A DNA stretch of 64,000 nucleotides from Symbiodinium natans (GCA_905221605.1 CAJNDS010002427.1:362001-426000); one strand, 5' to 3'; shown: positions 37,681 to 49,007, counted from the first letter of the stretch. The notes: generated from the letters alone by a model not told the origin. A program made the numbers and translations.

Positions 37681-38178
37681 GAGCAGAGCTTTTCACCTTT
37701 GGGGGGATTGGGTTCTCAGCTCCGTGATTGGCTTTAGGTTTGGTGAGGGGTTGAGACACGGTGTGGGAGGCCCTCATGTTCTGGGCTAGTTGACGCCTCA
37801 AAGATTGGCCGGCAGGCCTGTTGAACACTACTTCCCGAATTTCGAAACACCCAAGTCTGCATCTTTACTCCTGCACTGGAAGCCCAAGTCCCTGAAGCCA
37901 GGGCCACGGCTTTGCAAGCCTCCTGGCAGGACAACTGTTCATCCTCATCCCAGGGCGACAGCTCGCAGGCCGGTCGTCGATTTGGAAGCCTGCCGCGGGC
38001 GTTGACTCAGGCTTCCATTCGCGTTCGCGTGAGGACGTGCTATCCGAAGTTTCACATTGAATGATGCCCGATTTCCGAACGTCTGTTCCAAGCATACACC
38101 TCAGCCCCATCCCTGCGAAGCCCCTGCGCACCTTCTTTCCTTCAAGCTCGTCCCCGCCTGTTTCTGACTCTCTCCGAG

Positions 38179-38408
38179 ACCCCTAAACCCTAAACCCTAA
38201 ACCCTAAACCCTAAACCCTAAACACTAAACCCTAAACCCTAAACCCTAAACCCTAAACCCTAAACCCTAAACCCTAAACCCTAAACCCTAAACCCTAAAC
38301 CCTAAACCCTAAACCCTAAACCCTAAATCCTAAACCCTAAACCCTAAACCCTAAACCCTAAACCCTAAACCCTAAACCCTAATCCCTAAACCCTAAACCC
38401 TAAACCCT
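38179..38408 (+). repeat. Longest uninterrupted CCCTAAA array, about 33 units
   Basis: 230 bp with only a few single-base variants. It ends 9 nt before an exon-like island. Confidence 0.98.
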
Positions 38409-38417
38409 TGCGGCCAG

Positions 38418-38476
38418 TCTCTGCAACACTTCATGGGCTCTGTGGAACCAGTGCTCCGAGCTGCCCTGGAGCGAGG
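38418..38476 (+). CDS. Candidate exon, 59 nt
   Basis: Acceptor GCGGCCAG just after the array, donor GCGAGG|GTGGGG. Reads SLQHFMGSVEPVLRAALER. Confidence 0.4.
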
Positions 38477-38740
38477 GTGGGGGCGTGTTGATGGGCTTGT
38501 CATGGCATGGCATGGTTGTTTCTGTTTGAGGATGAGCCATTGTGGGAGTTGAGGGTTGGAAGACTCAGATGATGAACGAGAGTTCAGGGCTCAGGGTTGA
38601 AGATGTGGGGTTAGGTTTCTTCTAGGCATCTACGCCAGCGAAAGACAGACGATCATCACTACAATCAAGACCATAATCCTCTGCCCCACCGCCCGAATCT
38701 TCAAGACTCCCTGCCCCAGACCTGCTCAAGACTGCCGAGC

Positions 38741-38816
38741 ACCCTAAGCCCTAAGCCCTAAGCCCTAAACCCTAAACCCCAAACCCTAAGCCCCAAAGCC
38801 TAAACCCTAAACCCAG
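38741..38816 (+). repeat. CCCTAAA/CCCTAAG array ending in the acceptor itself
   Basis: About 10 units. The last unit reads ACCCAG and supplies the AG before the next island. Confidence 0.9.
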
Positions 38817-38884
38817 GAGCAGCAGCTGGGTCGCATCGTCGCCGACATCCGCGGTGACTCTGCAGCACGTTGCGCTGAGCTCAG
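38817..38884 (+). CDS. Candidate exon, 68 nt
   Basis: Starts directly at the end of a CCCTAAA array (ACCCAG|GAGCAG) and ends GCTCAG|GTGGGG. Reads EQQLGRIVADIRGDSAARCA then EL, helix-like. Confidence 0.45.
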
Positions 38885-39469
38885 GTGGGGGCCGTCAGGA
38901 AGGGTTGGCAAGGAACACTAATAGGATTAAGAATAAGAAGAATATTAAGAATAGCAATAATAGGAAATATTGCAAAGGTTCAACAAGGAGTAGCAACGAT
39001 TGGAGCCAACGGATGAAAGACCTTGCAGGAGCCAAGAACCCGCATGCAGGCACCGACGCAACGCGCGACGCGAGCTCCGAGCTGATGTGTCCGTTTTCTT
39101 GTCCAGCTTTTTTCTCTTGTTCTATTTTAGCTCTCCTCCCTTTCTTTTCTTTCTCGTTCTTTCTCTTGTCTTGTGGTCGCTGTTCGTCATCTACCATCTT
39201 CTCTCTTCATTTAGAACACTAATAAAAATATGAAGAACCTGATTTTGAAATAATAACAAAATTTATAAAAATGACTTTAATGACCCGGAGCCTTGCGTCA
39301 CACCTTGAACCTGACGCCCATAGAACGCCGTGACGCGGTAGGAAGTGCTAAACGGCTGTGTGTGTGTGTGTGTGTGCCGGGAATGCTCTCAGTTCCATGG
39401 TCACGAAGCACTGACATGCGTGGTGCAAAGCAAGGTAGAGTCGCATTTGTTCATGTGAGTATTCGTCAG

Positions 39470-39501
39470 AAGCAAGCAGGCCACGACTCCGGCTTAGAGT
39501 G
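39470..39501 (+). CDS. Candidate exon, 32 nt
   Basis: Acceptor TATTCGTCAG, strong donor GAGTG|GTGAGT. Reads KQAGHDSGLE. Confidence 0.35.
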
Positions 39502-39532
39502 GTGAGTGGGTGGGATGCAGCGTGGATCGCTG

Positions 39533-39588
39533 GGTTAGGGTTTAAGAGTGGTTTAAGGTTTAGGGTTTAGGGTTTAGGGTTTAGGGTT
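39533..39588 (+). repeat. TTTAGGG array
   Basis: Seven units, the last four perfect, 31 nt after the preceding donor. Confidence 0.9.
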
Positions 39589-39727
39589 GCTCTTTGTAGA
39601 AATGTTTTCCTTGCAGGTCGTGTGACTTAGGTTGGAAGCATCGAATGAGATGCGCTTTCTCGAACCGAATGCAAATGAAGACTGTCAAAGCCTGTAGACC
39701 ATGCAAAACAAGAATTGGAAGTCTCCG

Positions 39728-39815
39728 AGAATAGGAGTACCCTTTTCGGGGGTCCTTTTAAGGGGATTGTATTCTATTTGGGGTATAAAAGGGGGGGTAC
39801 CCCTATTTGGGAAAT
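39728..39815 (+). repeat. MITE-like hairpin, family B, diverged copy
   Basis: GAGTACCC ... GGGGTCCTTTTAAGGGG ... GGGTACCCC. Shares the TAGGAGTACC and GGTCCTT...AAGGGG parts with the copy at 48288. Confidence 0.5.
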
Positions 39816-40144
39816 ACCCAACTGAAAAAACAACATCGCTTTTGCCAGGGCCGAAGTCCTTGGGCGCCTTGAGGCGGTAGAGGGTGTCCCACAGGCTGCG
39901 GTGAGCAGCAGTTGATGCAGCTTGTATGGCTGTAGCAGTGTGTTTGGGCTTGAGAAGCTTGAGGCTTGAGGGCTTAATGGGTTAAGTGTGCTTTTATGGG
40001 TTTTGACGGTTGAGGTTTGAAGAGCTTGAACAGGGCTTGCGCAGCTTTGCTGAGGGTGCAACCTCCCTGAAGAAACAGTGCAAGAAACCGAAAATCTTGC
40101 AACCCCAGCCCCCAAGTCCCAAATCCATGACTCCGTGACATCAG

Positions 40145-40209
40145 GGTTCCGGCTCGCTGCGGAGAAGGCCAGGACACAGATCCCAGGCCGATTGGCGGGG
40201 AGGGAGGAG
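40145..40209 (+). CDS. Candidate exon, 65 nt
   Basis: Acceptor GTGACATCAG, donor GAGGAG|GTTCAG. After two bases it reads FRLAAEKARTQIPGRLAGRE then E. Confidence 0.4.
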
Positions 40210-41409
40210 GTTCAGCACACTGTTTTTGCTTTGGTTTCGACTTGTTCTTTCTGCGAGCCTTGAGGCCTTAGAGTGCTGGGCTGAAAAGCAAGATTTGAGC
40301 AGGACAGGGGGCAAGTTTGTAGCCCGAAGTTCACGGTTTTGTGAAAGAGCCGTCATGGCTGAACATCAGCTTTCGCAATGTGCTTGTCAAGCATGTATGC
40401 AGATGCACATGCAGCAGTACAGTGGGCTTCAGGAATCCAGTAGGCTCAGGGGTTCGCATCTTGGGCCAATGGTTTGGGGGGTTGGAGGCAGGCTACAATA
40501 TTAAATGCCAAATATTCACAGCCCTGAACCTTAAAGCTGCAAGGCTACCTTCGCCGATCTGACAAATTCTCCAGAACCTCCAACCCGACTTTTGCTATCT
40601 CTAAGACATCCACTCCAAAGGCTACGGCCCCCAGGAAAGCGAAGAAAGACCTCCCTTGAGCCTTTTTGTAGCGGCAGTGTTCTGCGCTGGGTTGGAAGGT
40701 TTCGGGTTTCGGCGCCTTGGAATTTGCCAGACCCTTTCCAGCGTCTCGGAGAATCCACTGCAGGTGCTGGGCCCAGCTTTTTGGACCTATTTGGATCTAC
40801 AAGTATTTGTCAGCACTCAAAGGTTTTTGGGCGCAAGGCAGTGCAGGGTGGAACTTACTAGGCTTACGACTCAAACATCGCCACGCATGTTGAAATGCGT
40901 GAAACCTGTAGCAGTGCCGGAAGCCCTAGACAAATCTGGCCCTGCAGAACACCCACACTATGTTGCTATGCACAGCTTCAATATTGGAGCTGAGGCTCCT
41001 AGCCACTCTAACATCTAGCAAAAGTGCAAACAATTAAGCCCGAACTTCCTCAGACCCTTGTTTGCACTCAGAAGGGGAAAGATACGAAACCATACCATGG
41101 ATACACCAAGATACAACCAGATACCAGAGTTGAGCCAAGACCAGGTCCCCAGCGCGAACTCCCCGTCACCTGCACGGCCACGACAGATTTCCCCAGCCCC
41201 TTCGGCTGATTCGAGAATCGCTTCAGGGCTTTTCGCGCTTGGTTTAGCGGCTCAGTGTCTCCGAGGTGTTGCCTTTCCTTGTCTTTCCGTCGGTTTAAGA
41301 GTGAAGATCACGGTTGGAAACATGGGATTTGGCGTGAAACATGCTCAGAACTGCCATGAACTGCTCTTTTGGGGCAGGACTCCGCCTCCGCTACTCCTGA
41401 GTCTTCCAG

Positions 41410-41438
41410 GAGCAAGGAGCCGCCGAGGGTCTGGAAGG
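41410..41438 (+). CDS. Candidate micro-exon, 29 nt, ending at a telomere-type array
   Basis: Pyrimidine-rich acceptor CTCCTGAGTCTTCCAG, then EQGAAEGLE, ending GGAAGG|GTTTAG where the TTTAGGG array starts. Confidence 0.35.
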
Positions 41439-41480
41439 GTTTAGGGTTTAGGGTTTTAGGGTTTAGGGTTTAGGGTTTAG
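41439..41480 (+). repeat. TTTAGGG array at a putative donor
   Basis: Six units, one with an extra T. Confidence 0.95.
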
Positions 41481-41970
41481 ACCCATAGGGGACAGTGAGC
41501 CTGAAATGGGTACATGGGTTGCGGAGGAGGATAGGAAGGAAAGCTGGGGATCAGAGGGTGTCCAAGCTTGTATCTTCAGATTGTTCCCCACCTTCGGTGT
41601 CGGGTTGTTAGATTTTGAACTCAACTCTTCTCCTCGCCCGGAACTCTTCCCGGTCAACTCCTTGGTTGTCCCTGGAGCGCCCAACCCCAGAGTGTCCCTG
41701 GAGTGCCCAAACCGCCGAGTGTTGCAAGCAAGAACAAGAAAGCGTATTTGAATCAATGTGTCTTTGTTTGAGCATCTTATTTGCATTCTTTCTTTCAACG
41801 GGACTCCGAGTGTTGCGCAACGTGGAAGCTGGATTGCACCAACAATCCACGGACCCTTCCTGTGCTGCCGCTTTAAGGTGGGCTGAGAAACTACCCCAAG
41901 ACTTTCCAAGGGTTGCTTGGAGTTTCTTGGCCCTGCCACCTGGGCCCTGAAAATCCCGGCAACTTGGGAG

Positions 41971-42024
41971 GACCAGGCAGCGGTGCACGAGCTGGACGCT
42001 GCTGTGGATCGGCTCGTGAGCAAG
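41971..42024 (+). CDS. Candidate exon, 54 nt, helical
   Basis: Acceptor AACTTGGGAG, GC donor AGCAAG|GCAGGG. 18 whole codons: DQAAVHELDAAVDRLVSK. Confidence 0.4.
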
Positions 42025-42526
42025 GCAGGGGCTTAGGTTTTTGTTGGGGTCCTTGGACTGTTGCAATCCCTTCTGGTTGCGGGCTCACGTGCTAAGCTGT
42101 TGCATCCTGCGTTTCCGGTGTGACTGCACCCAATGTCGACTACAGGGTTTGCTTGCGTCATGAGTTCATCAGCTGGGCCACCCTTGGATCCTGCGAGCCC
42201 TTGCGCAGGTGAACCTCGCGCTGGAAGGCTCCATGGGGCACGCAGCCGCAGGCAGCCTGCAGGCCCGAAGTAGTCGCAGACGCTTGCTCGCCAAGGGAAG
42301 ACAAGTGCATTGCGGTTAGAGCACACAACTTGTAGACCCGAGACCCCCAATCCCACAACCCAAAATGGACTCCTCAACTCTAATCCTCAATTCTTTGATC
42401 TCGGATCCCCTCAGTCCTTCTGATGTCTGTCGGTCCCTGTCCTCCTACATACTCCCACCAATACGTCAACAGTTCCCTCATCTTTTTAATGTAACTTGAT
42501 CGCCCCCCTTCCCGAATAACAATCAG

Positions 42527-42610
42527 CGCCAGTTCAACTCCGAAGCCTTTGCGCAGGAGTCCACCGAAGCTTTGAAGAAGTGCCTCAAGGACCTGAGCTC
42601 CGATGGAAAG
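42527..42610 (+). CDS. Candidate exon, 84 nt, helical
   Basis: Acceptor AACAATCAG, GC donor GGAAAG|GCCTCT. 28 whole codons: RQFNSEAFAQESTEALKKCL then KDLSSDGK. Confidence 0.45.
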
Positions 42611-42657
42611 GCCTCTCAAGCGGGGAGAAAGGGGGGGGGGGGCAATGAATGCCTGGG

Positions 42658-42700
42658 GTTTTGGGTTTAGGGTTGTTCAAGGGTTTAGGGTTTGCAAAAG
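42658..42700 (+). repeat. Short degenerate TTTAGGG tract
   Basis: GGGTTTTGGGTTTAGGG and GGGTTTAGGGTTTGC around a short spacer, 47 nt after the preceding donor. Confidence 0.75.
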
Positions 42701-43385
42701 TTTCGATTAAACCCATCCAGAAAGAGCTCTCTCTGCATGGCACTGCGTGGCACCGTCGGGCCTTCCTGCCAAAGCTACCAACAGCAGCCTGTGCAGCTAA
42801 GCCTGGAATCAAAGATTGCCGCCGCCATAGCTACCTCGGCTTCCCACCCTGCGGTCACGCTCAGACGCTCCAGCGATGCATGAGCGCGATCGAGAGGCCA
42901 GACGTTGTCGTGCCCGGGGTTGTAGATGAAGGAACCGTCGCCGAATACTTTTCCGGAGTTGCATTTTGGTGAGGTAGAACACGATCCGATTCGATGTGGA
43001 ATGGCAGAGCTGGGTGTCGTACATATTTCAACCTAGGCATCAAGGGTTCAGGCCCAGGGCCCCATATTCCCAGGGCAGCTTTGGCTTGCAGGGATATGCC
43101 AGTGCCAGTAGCACAAAAGGGGCGTTTTTGACTGAAGGGCTGGATGATACCGCTGTTGCAATCCAGAGCTCGACTCTCACGCCTTGCCCCTGTTTCATCA
43201 TCACTCTGGGCTAGCATCTGGGCATCCTGATGCCCAGTTTGCTCCCCAAATACATATGGACACCGGTTTTAGGGACAACAAAAGCCACTACTATGAGCAT
43301 CAGAGGCGGAGCCGCCAGTTGAGTGTTAACTTTCAGCTGGCCCTCTATTGGAGCCACAAAACTGAGAAGCCTTAAAGCCCTTGAG

Positions 43386-43455
43386 GGAACAAACCAGGGA
43401 CCTCCACGCGAGAACCTTGTGCAATTCGAAGATGCCCGCCTTTGCCGACCCTCAG
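43386..43455 (+). CDS. Candidate exon, 70 nt
   Basis: Acceptor CCCTTGAG, GC donor CCTCAG|GCCGGT. After one base it reads EQTRDLHARTLCNSKMPAFA then DPQ. Open further to about 43500. Confidence 0.3.
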
Positions 43456-43776
43456 GCCGGTCACGGGCGGAAATGCTTCAAGCCCGTGCGATGCCTAGTA
43501 CAAGATTATATTGGTTTCGGCCGTTAAGTAGTTGTAGAGGTTGCATAGCTCTTACTCAGAGAAAGTGGCTCGGCTTATCCGGGTGTTTGGTTTTTTTGTT
43601 GTGGGTTTTGCATTGGCAGCCCCAAGCTGCAATACCTAAGCCCAATGTCTTACTTCATGGTGCCAGTAATCGGTTTTGTTCTGGCCCAGTGTTGAGGCTG
43701 GAAAGCTTTAGGGTGGGGTTTAAAGCTGTAGAGTCTAAAACGGAGCTCCAAACTAGGCCTTTTGTTTAGGTTTTAG

Positions 43777-43805
43777 GATCCCGGGTTTCGGGTTTAGGGT
43801 TTAGA
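43777..43805 (+). repeat. Short TTTAGGG tract
   Basis: GGGTTTCGGGTTTAGGGTTT: three to four units. Confidence 0.85.
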
Positions 43806-44914
43806 GGCAGTGACATGAACGGCAGGGTTTCTTCAGCGGGTGCTGAAGGTACACAGAGGGCTAGTTGGCTGCATGATATTCTGATGTGTTGAGCCTCTGC
43901 TGCACTTACCCAAACCACGAACACTCACAAGGCTCCATGAGATTCCATTTTTTCGAAGGCTCGGCTTTTAGCCGCTAGGACTTAGAGCTTCGACTCCAGC
44001 ACATGTCTCGGGAGGGGTGGCTCTCCATTGCCGGCTATTGTTCGGTGAGAAGTGAAGCTTCCGAGGCATGGCCCACACCCGCATGCAGTGCGACTCGGGC
44101 AGGAGCCCTGGTTACTGGTTTGGGGCTGGATTTGATTTTTGCTTGAGTTTGCGCGCCCACAGGTCCATGCCAGCCCATAGCCCCCTCCCTCAACACATGA
44201 GGGGTCATTCTGGGGTAGGTGCCCAGGCTTTACGGAGCCAAGCGTGCCTCCCAAGCCACCTCCCAAGCACTGCCCAAGCAACCTCCCAAGCATAGATCCA
44301 ATCTCAAGAGCCATCCTTGGCGCCCAGGTCTCCCAACCCACGTCCGAAACTTAGAGTCGCTGCGGAAGCGTGGGGCTGCAGTTGAAACATGTTAGCTGTA
44401 ACATGTTTGAATTGTGGCGCGGTGGGTTTCCACAGCGAGTTTGCTTAGGTACTTTAGGACTCTGGTGGGTCGTTTTTTTGACCCTGGAACAGCAAAGCCC
44501 GAGATGGGAGTCCTCGACACAGAATCTTCTCCTGGATGGCTCAAGTCATTTTGGCTGGCCAAAGCAGCACCCTTTCTGTTGTTGAGACATGCCCGAGTCA
44601 CGAAGAGCCCCTCGCGCCGCCCCCTCTGAACCGGTTCTGACTAAAGGGACCGTGTCACGCCGTGTCACTCACAGAGGCTTCCGATCCATCTCCCCTTCAA
44701 AGGCGCAGCCAAGGCGCTGAGCCAGGGTTCGAATCTCGCACAGATGTTGTAGGCCAATAGTGACCAATGTCGGGTTCGCATGGATCTTTCTTGGTCGATC
44801 GACTTGGGCGGGTTTAGAGCGAGGTGAGGATTCAGGGTTTTGCAGCAGGCGAGGCCGCATGCACATCCCAACTTGCCACACCGGGAAGTCAAATTGCCAG
44901 AGAGTTGACCTTGG

Positions 44915-45035
44915 AGTCTCTCTCTCTCTCTTTCTCTCTCGCTCTCTCTCTGTCTCTCTCTGTCTCTCTCTCTCTCTCTCTCTCGCTGTCTCTCTCTCTC
45001 TCTCACTCACTCTCGCACTCTTGCTCTCTCGCTCG
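44915..45035 (+). repeat. (CT)n microsatellite
   Basis: Interrupted CTCTCTCT with GT and GC variants. Frames across it are composition artefacts. Confidence 0.95.
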
Positions 45036-45351
45036 CTGGTAGAACGTCCCCAGCTCCAAAACACTCTGCAGCACAAGCCCTGTGCTCCGTCATGCCATCA
45101 GCCTTGCTCCTGGGGCCAGGTTTCCTGTGGCACAGCTTCGCGGATACGCGCAGTCGATGGCGGCACCAGCTGGGCAGGTTTACAGGGAAATCGGGTGAGA
45201 GCGGGGTCTTTCCTGACCAAGGCTCCCTAAACCTCGATCCCACTGCAGGTTCATCCCGAGGGGTGGCAGCCTGAGGTCTTCAGACCCTGGGTAAGCCCAA
45301 CCCTAGAACCGTATTTCCTGGAAACACCCCAGGACAGCACGGGGAGTCCCG

Positions 45352-45425
45352 AATCCTAAGCCCTAAGCCCTAAAACCCCAAACCCCTAGAACCCTACACC
45401 CCAAGCCCCAAACCCCAAAACCAAC
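45352..45425 (+). repeat. Degenerate CCCTAAA tract
   Basis: CCTAAGCCC and CCCCAAACCCC variants. Confidence 0.75.
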
Positions 45426-45619
45426 CCAACAACCGCACCACGTTTGGGGTAGGGACAAAACCCTAAAGACCCTAGGGGGCGGGGACCGGTCTCGCAGGGT
45501 TTTGGGTTAGGCTACGAATTTCAGGGCATTGGGGCCCGAAGTCCCCAAGCTCGAAGCCCAAAACCCGAAAACCCTACAAGCCTTAACGCCCCATAACGCC
45601 CCCTGCTTTGATTCATCCA

Positions 45620-45709
45620 AACCCTAAACCCTAAACCCTAAACCCTAAACCCTATACCCTATACCCTAAACCCTAAACCCTAAACCCTAAACCCTAAACT
45701 CCAAAGCCC
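45620..45709 (+). repeat. CCCTAAA array
   Basis: About 12 units including two CCCTATA variants, upstream of an exon-like island by 37 nt. Confidence 0.95.
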
Positions 45710-45746
45710 TACAAAAGCCCGAGAAGCCCCATAAAACCCCAAGCAG

Positions 45747-45864
45747 GTGGCCCAGTTCCCACGGAGCTGCGGCACTCAGCCTTTGCCTGGCCAGGGCCAA
45801 GTGCAGACCAGGCGGCCCTAAGGCGAGGCAGGGCTTGTTTATGGCATCGAAGTTCAAGAGGCTG
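45747..45864 (+). CDS. Candidate exon, 118 nt, between CCCTAAA and TTTAGGG arrays
   Basis: Acceptor CCAAGCAG. After one base, 39 whole codons are open: WPSSHGAAALSLCLARAKCR, then a basic segment ending in LFMASKFKRL. The frame ends at GGCTG|GTTTAG, where the TTTAGGG array begins. Confidence 0.45.
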
Positions 45865-45928
45865 GTTTAGGGTTTAGGGTTTGGGGTTTAGGGTGTAGGG
45901 TTTAGGGTTCAGGGTTTGGGGTTTAGGG
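45865..45928 (+). repeat. TTTAGGG array at a putative donor
   Basis: Nine variant units (TTTGGGG, TGTAGGG and TTCAGGG mixed with TTTAGGG). Confidence 0.95.
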
Positions 45929-46111
45929 CTTATGGGCTTTCGCGTGGTGATTTCCGTCAACGTCCCGTGGTCCCGTCGCCAAAGCTGCCCCCGCCGTAGA
46001 GTCACGCGCAGTCTCCCCAGAATCCTCGCAGCCCCCTTGCTTTGGAACCCTCAACAAACCCCAAAGGAAAGGACTTCGTCTGTGCCGTTCAGGGAAAGAG
46101 CTGGGTTCATG

Positions 46112-46213
46112 ACCCTAAACCCTAAACCCTAAACCCTAAACCCTAAACCCTGAACCCTAAACCCTAAACCCTAAACCCTAAACCCTAAACCCGAAACCCT
46201 AAACCCTAAACCT
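46112..46213 (+). repeat. CCCTAAA array
   Basis: About 14 units with CCCTGAA and CCCGAAA variants, 14 nt before an exon-like island. Confidence 0.95.
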
Positions 46214-46227
46214 GGTTCATTTAGCAG

Positions 46228-46308
46228 CTTTTGGTGTCAGGTCGCGCTTTCAAGCCATGGCCTCTGAGCCTGGTGTTTAACTTCCTGCGTCTGAAGTCTT
46301 TAAGCCGG
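46228..46308 (+). CDS. Candidate exon, 81 nt
   Basis: Acceptor GTTCATTTAGCAG, donor AGCCGG|GTCAGG. 27 whole codons, hydrophobic centre: LLVSGRAFKPWPLSLVFNFL then RLKSLSR. Could be part of a membrane or packed helix. Confidence 0.45.
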
Positions 46309-46349
46309 GTCAGGGAAACTCAGACTCTCCAGGCTCATGGAATCTCACG

Positions 46350-46380
46350 GACCTCTGCAAGTCTGAGACTTGCAGAGGTC
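46350..46380. repeat. Perfect palindrome with a 1-nt centre
   Basis: Arms GACCTCTGCAAGTCT and AGACTTGCAGAGGTC around a single G. Confidence 0.9.
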
Positions 46381-46986
46381 GGGAGAATCTTAGGCACGAT
46401 AATCCCTGATCTCCAAGTCCTTACAGTGCCGTTAGGGTGAAGGGATGTGGGTTGCCACAGAGTGCTGTCGGTGTAGGAGTCCCATCTGCGTTTACAGACA
46501 GCTTTCTGTCGCTGACAAGGATTCCCCTCGACCTTCTCCATGCACCAGTCAACAGAACTTTCAGAGATGCTAGAGACTCTGTGATGCTCGGCTCGAACGA
46601 TTCTTCCGACATTCAAAAACCAAAGACAAAGTCTGTAGAGTCTATCTTCAACCCTCAGGCTCGCGGTTTTTGGTTCTTCGGTTCTTGACTTCGGGCTTGG
46701 GGTTTGAGACCGTGAATAGACTTCGATTCACGCTTGCACAGCCCATCACAAGCTGTGAAGGTAAGTTGCGGAAACTTAGTGTCGTAATCGGACAAATGGA
46801 TGCCTGTGAGTGCTTGGGTATCTGCGTGGAAGCCTGCAGAAGGTGTCTTCCTGCGTGATGCGCGGAGTGCGAAATACTCGCTACATCCTCCTTGTCCCAT
46901 TGCGTGATCTGGGGGCATCACCACTCGGATGATTGTACAGGTCAGCTCTAGCAGCTCAGGTCGGCTACCGTCTATCCTCAGATTCG

Positions 46987-47041
46987 ATTATTATTATTCT
47001 TATTATTACTGTTCTTCTTATTATTATTATTATTATCATGA
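46987..47041 (+). repeat. TTA/TTC-rich microsatellite
   Basis: ATTATTATTCTTATTATTAC and similar words. No gene recognised around it. Confidence 0.9.
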
Positions 47042-47570
47042 TTTCTACCAGAGACTTTTGCTCTTTGCCCATGCCAAGCTTGACCGCTTTGGGGTTGATC
47101 CCACAGCCTGCAAAGTCCAAGCCGCACCTCTGCTTGAGGCTGCCGTCGTGCATGAGCTAGGTGCATCAGTCCCCCAAGCGGTGGTTTTCTGTTGCCCACG
47201 TATAGAGCCGCTGTGCGGCGCCGGAGAATGCGAAAGTCTCTTGGGCTTCGTGTTTTGTGACTTGTGTGTTTTGTTTCGGTGTCAGTACATCCTTTGCCTC
47301 TACAAGGTCTCATTGATTGTGCTAAGTGCTTTCTAATTGCTTACATCTTTGTTCGGTGCAGTGCTTAGTCTTCGTTTATCTGTGTTACGTCGGTGACATC
47401 TTGGGACCCTGCCAAGACCGTCAACAGCAAAGTCTACCATGATTCCTTGACACAGGCCTAGGCCGGAAAACCTCAACCTGTGAAAGGTGTGTTGGTCCTA
47501 AAACCACCCGGGGCCATGGCCCCAAGGACCGGAACCCCCCGAGCGAACTTGCAAGTCGAGAGTCCCCCAA

Positions 47571-47637
47571 CCCTAAACCCTAAACCCTAAACCCTAAACC
47601 CTAAACCGTAAACCCTAAACCCTAAACCCTAAACCCG
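47571..47637 (+). repeat. CCCTAAA array
   Basis: Nine units, one CCGTAAA. Confidence 0.95.
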
Positions 47638-47776
47638 ACAGGGGTTTTATCAGGGTCGTTCAACCTGCTGTTGGTGACGCCTCCGCCTTGAATCCGCTCC
47701 CCTGACCTGTTGAATTTCCAAACCCCGATGGGTAAACCCGACCTCAAGTCGAGGTCGTATGAGCTGTATCTACTGG

Positions 47777-47812
47777 GTTTAGGGTCGAGGGTTTAGGGTT
47801 TAGGGTTTAGGG
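47777..47812 (+). repeat. TTTAGGG array
   Basis: Five units, one of them TCGAGGG, 139 bp after the CCCTAAA array. The island between holds short open pieces but no confident exon (best guess SRSYELYLL just before the array). Confidence 0.9.
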
Positions 47813-47888
47813 GTATTTCCTAAGTCCGAAAGTCTCCGACACCGCCCCCCGCCATTGGCTCAAGCTTTAGACCTTCCCCGAGCCGCAG

Positions 47889-47923
47889 TTTGGAGGTCAC
47901 CTTGCCGAGCCCTCGTAGCGGGG
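47889..47923 (+). CDS. Candidate micro-exon, 35 nt, ending at a telomere-type array
   Basis: Acceptor TTCCCCGAGCCGCAG; after two bases it reads WRSPCRALVAG; ends GCGGG|GTTTAG at the TTTAGGG tract. Confidence 0.25.
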
Positions 47924-47972
47924 GTTTAGGGTTTCGGGTTTGGGGTTTTGGGTTTGGGGTTTAGGATTTAGG
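47924..47972 (+). repeat. Degenerate TTTAGGG array
   Basis: Seven variant units (TTTCGGG, TTTGGGG, TTTTGGG). Confidence 0.85.
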
Positions 47973-48287
47973 CATCTGGTTGGGTGTTGAAGACTTCCAT
48001 GAGTTTTCAGCCGTGCAATTTGCGGATTTTGGAGCGAGAGAAATCAGAGGCCTCTCGAAGCCTCAGCAACCCCAAGGAAGGGCCGGCTGCATTTAGTCTT
48101 TAGGAAAAAGAGTCTGGAGCGGTTTTGCTTTGGGCAGATTTGGGGCTCAAGGTTTCTTTGATTCAGCGTAGGTGGTTTGGCCTTAGGCCGAGTTGGCCCC
48201 AAGGTTGCGACGAAGCTCAAGATGCAAGAGGCGGCACCGGATCTCGTGCCCCGCACCTACCTCCAGCCTGAGCTTTTCCCATGTGGG

Positions 48288-48388
48288 GGGTTTACGATAT
48301 TAGGAGTACCTTCTTGGTGTCCTTATGATAAGGGGGGGTCCTACTACTTGGAGGTCTATAAATTAAGGTCCCTGATTTTCGTAAACCC
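48288..48388. repeat. MITE-like hairpin, family B, best copy (101 bp)
   Basis: Perfect 10-bp ends GGGTTTACGA / TCGTAAACCC, with further pairing inside (TAGGAGTACC, GGTCCC) and the core TCCTTATGATAAGGGGGG. Relatives at 33793, 39728 and 60232. An open stretch 48217-48287 (VATKLKMQEAAPDLVP...) runs into its left end. Confidence 0.7.
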
Positions 48389-49007
48389 GCATGTTGGAAC
48401 TTGGGGGTTTCAGCACTCGGCTAGGGTTTCGCTCCTGAGATGCAGCAATTCTAAAACCTTGCCACCACTGCAGAAGGAAGGCTGGATGCGGCACCATGCA
48501 TATGCACAGTTTCTTGAAGGGAGGGCTCAAGCTATCAGCTTTGTTGCCACTTGGTTCTCTCGCTTGTCCAATCTCTAATGGCATTTTTGCCCTGATGCCT
48601 GTAGAGGGAGCCAACTCGCGTCCGAAGCCGCCTGCCCACGTACAAGACCTCTCTTAGGAGCTCTGTTGCCTTTTTCAACCTCTCTCCAACCTGGAAATAC
48701 GAGCAAGATGGTGGGGCTTGATCTACCTTACGGGTCCATAGGTGTACTTTCCGGTAAATAGAAAAAGGGTCCGTAGGATAGATGACCCCCTCCTCCCCCC
48801 AAAAACAGACCACGATTTGGAGAACTGCCCATAATGTTGGACCTGCTTTAAGAATGTAACCCCCCCCCCCCCTCAACAGTCGCGACCCTGAATAAAACAA
48901 GACCCCAAACAGTCGGGGGGGGGGGGGGGGGGGCAGAGAAATGAGCTCTCTTCTTAGTTTGGGATCTGGGAACTTGACTCAAAAACCATTTAAAAAAACA
49001 GGCCCGG

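Noticed and set aside
38179-38408. A true chromosome end
   Set aside because: The array is internal with unique sequence on both sides; it is interstitial.
44722-44745. B-box-like GGTTCGAATCTC
   Set aside because: No cloverleaf could be built around it.
47851-47866. CCGCCATTGGCTCAAG as a spliced-leader relic
   Set aside because: Two bases are missing in the T run and the 5' half does not match; too short to separate from chance.
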